From the NCBI GenBank assembly GCA_037962975.1, contig CM075670.1:86183501-86247500 (forward strand): a DNA stretch of 64,000 bases, written 5' to 3'. Source of the stretch: Clitoria ternatea. Lineage: Eukaryota; Streptophyta; Magnoliopsida; Fabales; Fabaceae. Shown in pieces: positions 56,073 through 64,000 of this stretch; position 1 is the stretch's first letter, and each line of letters opens with the position of its first letter. The notes under the pieces are model-generated. The model did no database searches, was not told the DNA's origin, and was given only the letters and a program-made list of their open reading frames with translations. Made by a program: the position numbers and the translations under genes.

Positions 56073-56761
56073 TCATAGAATAGTCAACACAAGACGAAGA
56101 TGTCTTTCATGCTCTTCATGACTCTTGGAATACACCAAAATATCATCGATAAACTCCACGATGAATTGGTCCAGATATTCATGAAAGATGCGATTCATGT
56201 AGCTCATTAAAATCGCAGGAGCATTCGTCACACCAAATGGCATCACTACGTACTCATAGTGTCCATATACGTACGGAAAGCAGTTTTCGGAATATCTTCG
56301 GCCTTCACCCGAATTTGGTGATATCCGGAACGCAAATCGATCTTCAAAAACACAACAGCACCCTTCAATTGATCCCATAGATCATCAATGCGTGGAAGAG
56401 GATATTTATTTTTAATGGTTAGTTTGTTGAGTTGGCGATAATCAACGCACAAACTCATGCTCCCATCTTTCTTCTTCACTAACAGCACAGGGGTACCCCA
56501 TGGAGACACACTTGGGCGAATAAATTCCCGTTCAAGTAATTCTTCCACTTGCTTTTTCAACTCAACTAACTCCATAGGAGATATCCTATAAGGAGCTCGG
56601 GAAACAGGTTCCGCACCCGGAATAAGATCGATAGAAAATTCCACTTCTCGTGGAGGAGGTAATCCGGGAATCTCTTCCGGGAACACATCGGGAAATTCCG
56701 AAACAATAGGAATTCCACCAGATTGGGAAACACCATTCCCATCCACCAAATAGAACATCAT
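56073..56761 (-). pseudogene. RT: Tek1 reverse transcriptase core (frameshifted)
   Basis: Minus strand: EFPDVFPEEIPGLPPPREVEFSID, PYRISPMELVELKKQVEELL, SPWGTPVLLVKKKDGS, CVDYRQLNKLTIKNKYPLPRIDDL and DLRSGYHQIRVK. A small indel near 56265 shifts to the second frame with YVVMPFGVTNAP and the catalytic FIDDILVYS. A stop at about 56068 separates it from the rest of pol. Confidence 0.9.
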
Positions 56762-56962
56762 AAGAAGTTGAGAGATACCTCACACATCAAAGCCTTCAGT
56801 ATTAGAGGTTGGGAAAATCACTGTCTTGCTATGACAATCCACCAAAACCTTATTGGCGGACAACCAATCCATGCCTAGAATAACGTCCAGATCTTTCATA
56901 GGTAAACACACGAAGGATACAACAAATTTTCTACCCTCTAAGTCCATCTCGACATTCTCACA
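56762..56962 (-). pseudogene. PR: Tek1 protease C-terminal part (stops)
   Basis: Between the TGA ending the gag-protease frame and a second TGA near 56778, the minus strand reads a typical chromovirus protease end (LDVILGMDWLSANKVLVDC). In-frame stops flank it on both sides. Confidence 0.75.
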
Positions 56963-58306
56963 TCAAGTCACCGATCTTAAGCAAGCACCAGTTGGTTTAG
57001 TCACCAATATTGCACCTTTCATCATACTCACGGGCACTCGTAGGCGCCTCACACAATCTTCAGAAATAAAAGAGTGCGTAGCACCCGAATCAAATATTAC
57101 ATTAACAACATTACCATATATCTGGCACTCACTTTGGACAAGGTCTTCAGCTTGTGCTACTTCTTCACCGGTCACGGCAAAGACTCTTCCAGCCATTTGT
57201 TGATTAGCACCACGGTTTGGGCCATTCTGACCACCATTAGCATTACCTCGGCCGTTTCCATTACCACGACCGTTACCACCAGTACGGTTTCCATTTCTTC
57301 CACCATTACCGTTTCCACGACCACGGCCTCTAAAAGCACCATAGCCTCCACGGTTTGCATTATCACATGGCACAACATCTGTAGCATTCAAAGGACAATC
57401 AGGGCGGATATGCCCCGGTTGGTTGCATCTATAGCACACCACTGTTTCTTCTTGATTGCAGTCTCTAGCCAAATGATTTCCACCACATCTGAAACAACGA
57501 AGTCCTTGGCCATCACCTCGGCCACCAACGGCACCATGCCTTCCGCCACCTCGTCCACCTCTAAAAGAAGAGGACCCACTTACAAATCGTCTATTATTCT
57601 TAAAGTTGCCTTTCTTCTTAAAGCTAGAAGATTGGCCCTTCAACTTGTAATCATGCCCCGAGTAGTTCCTTGGAGCAATATCATTCTCTTCAAAAATTCT
57701 ACACTTATCCACAAGAGTAGGAAAACTCCTAATCTCTTGGTGACAAATCACCTTCTTAATCTCTTGGCACAGTCCATTCTCAAATTTAACACACTTCGAA
57801 GTTTCAGTGCCCTCATGCTGAAAGGAAGGATAAAACACACATAGCTCTTCAAATTTCAAAGCATACTCTTCAACCGACATGCCACCTTGCTTGAGTTCCA
57901 TGAATTCAAGCTCTTTCTTGTTCTTATAACTCGCAGGAAAGTATTTCTTAAGAAACTCTGCCTTAAAATTCTCCCAATTTAAAGGAGTATGGGCAGCAAT
58001 CATACGCCCACGGGTAAGGATCCACCAAGATTCGGCCTCATTCCGAACCATGAACACTGCATATTCCACCTTCTGGGTTTCAGTACATTCTATACTAGCG
58101 AATATCCGTTCTAAGTCACGGATCCAGACATGAGCATCTTCTGGCTTATACCCTCCATGAAATTCAGAAGGCTTCCGCTTAAGGAATTGGTCAAGGCCTT
58201 GATTCGGCTGACCAATAGGTTGTTGTTGTCGTTCAAGCATATCGGTAAAGCGATTAAAGGCTTCAGCCATAGCGGCTGCATCAGAATTGCGCCTATACGC
58301 CATCAC
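56963..58306 (-). pseudogene. gag-PR: Tek1 gag and protease N-terminal part
   Basis: 447 open codons from MMAYRRNSDAAAMAEAFNRF. Capsid: RKPSEFHGGYKPEDAHVWIRDLE, AESWWILTRGR, NFKAEFLKKYFPASYKNKKELEF, VEEYALKFEELCVFYP. Two zinc knuckles: CFRCGGNHLARDC and CYRCNQPGHIRPDC, the first one residue short of the CX2CX4HX4C norm. A Gly/Asn/Arg-rich linker (RGRGRGNGNGG) follows and the protease active site IFDSGATHSFI near 57090. It ends in TGA at 56963-56965 within the protease. The first ATG lies about 300 bp after the primer site, as expected. Confidence 0.92.
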
Positions 58307-58600
58307 TCAATCTATATACAACAACATAAACATAATTAGAAACTTAACGTCTCTTCAACCAATGTGCATACATATATCATTCATCATTAACTTCCTTGAT
58401 ACAAGCACCATCATAATGCATTTCATAATTAGAAGGTAAATATGAGAAAGGAATTGCCTGGCCGGGCTTATCAACAATCATGTGATAATTTCATTTCAAT
58501 GTCAACCATCGTAATTCACCCACATAATTCACAAATCAATCAGCCACAAGCAATAAACATAGAAACATCATCAATTTTAATTGTATCAAGAGCAATGAAT

Positions 58601-58612
58601 GCTCTGATACCA
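58601..58612 (-). other. Tek1 primer binding site (initiator Met tRNA)
   Basis: Minus strand TGGTATCAGAGC, three bases after the LTR end at 58616. Confidence 0.9.
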
Positions 58613-58615
58613 AGT

Positions 58616-61600
58616 TGAGACGCCCCAAACCCCCAAATAAAATAGGGGAAAGTTTTTCGCGTCTTTGAAAATATTAATAAATCAAATAATTAAAGTGGTG
58701 AAGTATTTTTCACCAAACCCCTGGATCTAAAATAAACCACTCCCATATATGAAGATATGAGAGGGTGAGATTAAAAGATTATTTTTCAATCAGAGTCAGC
58801 AGAAGAATTCATTTAATTTAACCATTGGCCGATTGATTTTCAAGATGAGTAATTTCATAAAAATATGGGACATAATTTATATAGCCAAGAGAGCCAAAAT
58901 ATACTCCTCAATACTTATAAAATAATATTAAGAAAGAAATAGTGCATATGATTTAAAAATCCATTTAAAATAATAAATATAAGTACCAGGTGCCACTCGC
59001 TCAAGCGAGCATCCATTCGCTTGAGCGAGCCCGCGTTCTCACGCTTGGGCGAACGCTGAGGAGTACTGGGCGAAAGGAAGGAAATAAGCATCAGAACTCA
59101 TCTCGCTTGAGTGAGCCCTGTCTCGCTTAAGCGAGATACAAAAGAAAACATTGAGCGAGGCAGCGAGGCGCTTGAGCGAAAGAGGGAAGGAGCATCAGGT
59201 CCCGATCTCGCTCGAGGGGTGCATGACTCGCTTGAGCGAGATTGGTCCAGAACCATCAGTAACTCTCTGGCTGATTTTCGCTTGGGCGAGGCACCACTCG
59301 TCTGGGCGAAAATCGTCCAGAATCAAATCTCTTCTCCCTCGCTTGAGCGCCTACCCCCACGCCTGGGTGAAAATAGCACAGAATCGAACCACTGATTCTG
59401 TGGCCATTTCACTTGGGTGAAATGCACTACTGCTTACGCGAAAATGGGGCAGAAACGTATCCCCTGTTCCACAACAATCTCGCTCGAGCGAGACTATCAC
59501 TCACTTGAGCGAGTTATACAGGAACAATGCAGAAACGAAATTTACCTTAACTTAGCACATGAACCATCAACTCCATTCATTTTGGCGTTACCTATGACCA
59601 TATCTTACTTCACTATGCATGTACCAATTCATACAATACTATAGTCTAAAACTACATAATTCTTTCATTGAATCAAATACCACCAACATCATCATGCTAA
59701 TATTGATTCCATGCATATAATCTAAATTCATCATCAAGCCACATACACTCCCTACATACATTTGGATCCAACATCATTTCACGACTCCATAGAATGGCAT
59801 AAAAACACAGCATACATCCATTAATCAAAGACAAGTATCAAGATTCATTCTTTACAACTTTTGGGTCATGAATGAAAATTGTCATTACACAAACATGTCC
59901 AATTTTCTCCTATGACCTCCATAATTATCAACTTTACAAAATTGAGTATATAAACCTCATATACTCTACCAAAACAGATTTCATGCCGGCCAAGGCGCAC
60001 ACATTCCTATTCATATTTACCTCCTTCCAAACTCGGCCTCCAAAAGTTGTAGGATTTAAATCATACCTACATCAACTTTAAAAATGGCAACGGGGAGGTG
60101 AGTAACATAATCCAAATGAATTAAAGTCATACATTATGATGAAATACATGTATACTTGCTCACATATCAATCATTACAACACATCATACATCATACACAA
60201 TACATCTTATGATCTCAAGTATACATTCATAATTTCAATCATTTGGATTACCAAACACACACATCGGGTTAGTATTCAACTCTTTCCCTTTTAATTCTGA
60301 TTCATCCGTTGCCACCATGGGCTTTCACCTAGGCATATCTCTAGCTATATGCAAATGCTTTTAAAGCTAATGCATATGCATAAGAATTTCTCATCAAATA
60401 ATGCAGATTCAACTGTGGGAAAATATATCATTAAATCAATTATGGGACAAGCATAGGTGTGCTACTATGCCCCTACTGTAGTAGAAAAAATTATGTACAC
60501 ATATATCTCAATTCATGCATGCTTACATCATCATAATTTTACTGGTACCAAACCGCTATCGCCCATCTGTAGCACTAGTCACCCTGTGACTTGCGGATCA
60601 ATATCGTGGCCTCAACTACCACAAGTGCTACGGGCCCCTCCCGAACACACATCGAGAGAGCCGTGTCCCATCAGACACCGAGGTAAACTCGCTCACCATA
60701 GAGCCGCCCGCCCACTGGGCCTGCCACATAGGGTGCCTCGTCACCAAACTAAGGACAGCTTCGTGACTCATACACCGAGTCACAGGGGAAAATCACAATA
60801 CGCTCGTGCACTGAGCCGCCCTCCCACTAGGCCTGCCTAGTGGAACCCTCTAATATTCCACATAGACAGCTATGATATGCCATGGATACAATGCAAATGC
60901 AAATCAAATGCATCCTCACACTATGCATCCTAGATGCCACTCCACATTCAACCATTCATCACCACCACTTGGTGGATTTCAATATTCTCATCATTCTCAT
61001 CCAATTCCAATTCTCTTTGAGACTTATTCACATCAATAGTTAGTGGCATACACGTTCAATAAATCATACACACATTTTTGGGATATTCATATCACACTTC
61101 CAATTCACACATGGTTTCAAACCATCATCATACTTCATCAACATAGTATCATCACAACATTACAATATTATCCCAAATATAATGCCACACAATAATTATC
61201 ATTCTAAATGCATTCCACTCATAACATTATCACATCATCCATTCAACAATCATCAAAATAGTCACATATACATATTTTCACATCATCAATGGATGAAATC
61301 ATGCATTTAGAAAAGTTACCCCTCCTACCTCAAGTGAAGTAGTGATCAACGCGGTTTGATGGTCCCTCTTCGTCAATGGGGTCACTTCCTACATCACAAT
61401 ACATTATACAATCAATTTTCTACTTACTCATTAAGACTTAAATACTTATATATATATATATATATCAATAACTTGATATTCATATTATTTTAACTCTCAA
61501 AACTCTTTCATTTCATTTTATCCACCATAACCACCATGGGTTAGGTGCCACCCTTCATTATTATGCACTCAACAACCAAACCCTTTCATGGGTTTCTCCA

Positions 61601-62574
61601 TTAATGACTTCCACCAACAAAATACCATCATCAATGACTCTTATACATCATATCTCATATTTATTACCAACAATAAATGTTCATCAACCTCCATTATGCA
61701 TTTCCCCCAAATTCATGAAGCTAGGGTTTCATAAAAATTCCAACAACCATCATAAATATTATTCTCCTTCCAACCATAAATGCATTCACTTCATTACTCT
61801 CCCAAAGAAACCTTATTCTCATAAAAACCCACATTAAACTCTTGCATTAAATGCTCTCCTCAAAACATCTATTCATATGCATGGCTTCCAAAACATATAA
61901 TACCACATACTCTTAACCAAAACCTTAGCAAAAATAGGTATACTTACCTCAAAACCCAAAAACGAAAATGGGTTCTAGGAGGGAGGAGAACACCAACGAA
62001 AATGAGGAAGAGAAGAAGGAAAAACAGCAGCCCCACAAGCCTCCTTCAAGCTCCCTTCAAATGAAAATGAGGAGGAGATGTGGAAGATGGATTCAAACTT
62101 GTTAGGGCTTGGATAAAGAAGAAGAGAGAAATGGAGAAGATGATAATGAAGAGAAGAAGAAGAAAGTGAAGTGTAATGTCCACTTTCAGCACACTTACGT
62201 GAATAGAGAAAGGGAAATGGGGTTTTTGATTTATTTTAATTCCCATTCATTAAAACTTCATCGTTTTATAACTAACAGGTTCTCCGTTCGGGCTCAATAC
62301 ATCATCTAAAAATTATTCCGAATACATATTCGGATTCCCAATAATATTCTCAATAGCCCTGACCAATATCATCTCATTCCGAGATACTTGGTCCGACACC
62401 CATATCTCAACCGGGCTTAATTTCAGCTTAACCGATTTCCATAATTCCCTTACAGTCCTCAAAATTATCAATTTAATTATTCTCAATAGTTTAGGACATT
62501 AAATACTCCATATACCAATTTCTAATATTTATTCCGGTAATTAATTCTCTCATTTTAAAATTTGGGATGTTACA
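58616..62574 (-). repeat. LTR shared by Tek1 (5') and Tek2 (3')
   Basis: 3,959 bp, nearly identical to 49797-53769. Array at 58999-59510, TATA box at 58875-58883 (minus), TA repeat 61447-61465. It is bordered on the left by the Tek1 primer site and on the right by the Tek2 polypurine tract, so one LTR serves two internal regions. Confidence 0.94.
58999..59510. repeat. Palindrome array in the shared Tek LTR
   Basis: Same 18 positions as in the Tek1 3' LTR, shifted by 8,819 bp. Substitutions relative to it hit several cores (for example CGCTCGAGGG at 59209 and CGCTTAAGCG at about 59124 where the other copy has CGCTTAATCG). GCATCAGR at 59088 and 59192 keep the 17-18 bp spacing. Confidence 0.93.
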
Positions 62575-62612
62575 ATCCACCCCACCTAAAAGAAAATTTC
62601 GTCCCCGAAATT

Positions 62613-63437
62613 TCACATACCTGATTCAAATGCGTCGGGATACCATTCTCTGATATCGTCTTCGTGTTCCCATGTGAATGTTTCAGTATTTCCATGTTTC
62701 CAAGTGACCTCCACCAAAGGTACCAACTTGTTCCGCAATTTCTTCACGGAATGTCCGACAATGCGAATGGAAACAGGAGGAATAGATAGATCATCTCGCA
62801 CCTCAATCTCATCCATAGGGATCACGTGTAGAGGATCATAAACATATTTCCTCAACTGCGATACGTGGAACACGTTGTGTAGATTAGCAAGATGCGGAGG
62901 GAGTGCTTTCCGATAAGTAACCTCACCAATCCGCTCCAACACCTCATAAGGTCCGATAAATCTAGGGCTCAATTTCCCACTCTTCAACGCCTTTCCAATG
63001 CCTTTATCACGCGAGACCTTCAAAAACACATGGTCACCCACTTGAAACTCAAGGGGTTTATGTCTCTTGTCATAATAGCTCTTCTGCCTATCTTGAGCAA
63101 CCTTCATGTTCTCTTGTATCTTTTTAATTTGCTCGGTGGTTTCTTGGATAATCTCCGGCCCTAAGGCCAAGTTTTCACCAACTTCCAGCCAACACAAGGG
63201 AGTTCTACACCTCCTTCCATACAGCGCCTCATAAGGTGCCATACCAATACTGGAATGGAAGCTGTTATTGTATGTAAATTCAATCAATGGGAGGAATCTC
63301 TCCCAACATCCACAGTTCTCAAGAACACAAGCTCTCAACAAATCCTCCAAGCTTTGTATAGTTCTCTCCGATTGCCCATTGGTTTGAGGGTGATAAGCGG
63401 AACTAAGCTTCAACTTAGAACCCAACTCATCATGCAA
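62613..63437 (-). pseudogene. IN: Tek2 integrase C-terminal half
   Basis: Same 274-codon frame as 53808-54632, with single-residue differences (for example KPLEFQ against KTLEFQ, EVTYRK against EVAYRK). It is preceded by the same TAG (63439-63441) as in Tek1. Confidence 0.9.
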
Positions 63438-63443
63438 ACGTCC

Positions 63444-64000
63444 CTAAAACCGAGAAGTAAAACGAGGATCACGGTCGGATATAATGCTAGACGGAACACC
63501 ATACAGCCTAACAATCTCCTTAATGTATATTTGTGCCAATTTCTCCAAAGAACTCTTCATATTTATGGGTAAAAAGTGAGCACATTTTGTCAATCTATCA
63601 ACAATCACCAATATAGCATCGTTCCCAGCATGAGTTCTGGGTAGTCCAGAAACAAAATCCATAGCTATACTATCCCATTTCCAAATAGGGATCTCCAATG
63701 GTCTCAAATAACCAGATGGTCTCTGATGCTCGACCTTCGCCTTTTGACAAACAAGGCAAGATGCCACAAAATTCGCCACATCATGCTTCATACCGGGCCA
63801 CCAAAAATTCTTCTTCAAATCTTGATACATCTTGGTGGAACCAGGATGAATACTCAATATGCTTTTGTGGGCTTCCTCAAGTATACATTTTCTCACATCA
63901 CCACTTGAGGGAACATAAATTTGGCCCTTAACACGCCAAATACCATCTTGACCTTCTACTAAGAACAGATTCTTCCCTTTTTCTTGGGTCTTCTTCATCT
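63444..64000 (-). pseudogene. IN: Tek2 integrase N-terminal half, cut by window edge
   Basis: Minus-strand frame open to the window end: linker MKKTQEKGKNLFLVEGQDG, zinc motif HKSILSIHPGSTK and CLVCQKAK, catalytic region MDFVSGLPRT and ISDRDPRFTSRF, then the TAG shared with Tek1. The upstream RT and RNase H lie beyond the edge. Confidence 0.9.

Larger units (their letters stand above)
49797..62574 (-). mobile_element. Tek1: Tekay/Del-like chromovirus, minus strand
   Basis: Element read right to left: 5' LTR 58616-62574, primer site 58601-58612, gag, protease, RT, RNase H, integrase with chromodomain-like end, purine tract, 3' LTR 49797-53769. Length 12.8 kb with very long LTRs (3,973 and 3,959 bp). 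The LTRs differ by only a few substitutions and a 14 bp TA-repeat difference, so it is the youngest layer. The left flank GTATG would be the target copy; no matching right flank is visible because the 5' LTR is directly followed by a second internal region (Tek2). Confidence 0.93.
62575..64000 (-). mobile_element. Tek2: second Tekay-like internal region, partial
   Basis: From the polypurine tract (62575-62591) rightward it repeats the Tek1 internal region with few substitutions, to the window edge. It contains integrase and the end of the RNase H-integrase linker. The remainder of Tek2 lies outside. Confidence 0.93.

Noticed and set aside
57074..57844. 256-codon plus-strand open frame
   Set aside because: Antisense of the Tek1 gag zinc-knuckle and Gly/Asn-rich region; low-complexity Thr/Ser/Ile translation.
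59111..59395. 94-codon frame running through the Tek palindrome array
   Set aside because: Present only in one LTR copy, broken in the other; the repeat composition explains it.

Overview
The window looks like nuclear plant DNA, most likely from a legume (my guess, from the style of the retrotransposon families). It is AT-rich and is made almost entirely of nested LTR retrotransposons. I see no intact host gene, no rRNA or tRNA gene and no prokaryotic signal. The only host-like coding trace is a decayed receptor-kinase C-terminus near 34.0 kb.

Layout. (1) 1-7615 plus 17562-18318: Ath1, an Athila-type Ty3/gypsy element (+ strand) whose 5' LTR lies left of the window. Its 3' LTR (from 6782) is split by (2) 7618-17556: Cop1, a complete SIRE-like Ty1/copia element (+) with 1.45 kb LTRs and a third ORF (ORF3) after pol. 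Ath1 itself sits in the 5' LTR of (3) 18319-29719: Ath2, an older Athila-type element (+), also with ORF3. (4) 29720-37097: unassigned AT-rich DNA, a cluster of TAGCGAC inverted repeats, a kinase pseudogene fragment and the LTR of a minus-strand Athila-type element, Ath4. (5) 37098-49109: Ath3, a complete 12 kb Athila-type element (+) with a perfect 5 bp target duplication, inserted into Ath4. (6) 49797-64000: minus-strand Tekay/Del-like chromovirus DNA arranged LTR-internal-LTR-internal (Tek1 plus the start of Tek2), a tandem array sharing one LTR.

All gag and pol reading frames are broken by stops or frameshifts, so these are fossils or non-autonomous copies. The nearest to intact are the Cop1 RT-RNase H (541 codons open), the Cop1 ORF3 (one stop) and the Ath3 ORF3 (two stops and one late frameshift).

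The most unusual signal is not a gene. Every LTR family here carries an array of short CpG-containing palindromes upstream of a TATA box: AATCGATT in Ath1 and Cop1, CGCTTAAGCG in Ath2, CGCTTGAGCG in Tek1, ACGCGT(AGCGT) in Ath3, and a decayed GCGTAAGC type in Ath4. In Ath1, Cop1, Ath2 and Tek1 the palindromes come in pairs 18-24 bp apart (mostly 20-22), and most larger gaps are close to whole numbers of helical turns (about 30, 40-42, 50-52). In three unrelated families a second word, GYATCAGR, lies 17-18 bp before the next palindrome. In the three elements with ORF3 a second array precedes ORF3, followed in Cop1 and Ath2 by its own TATA box; this suggests an internal promoter built like the LTR promoter. 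Spacings were counted by hand from the coordinates.
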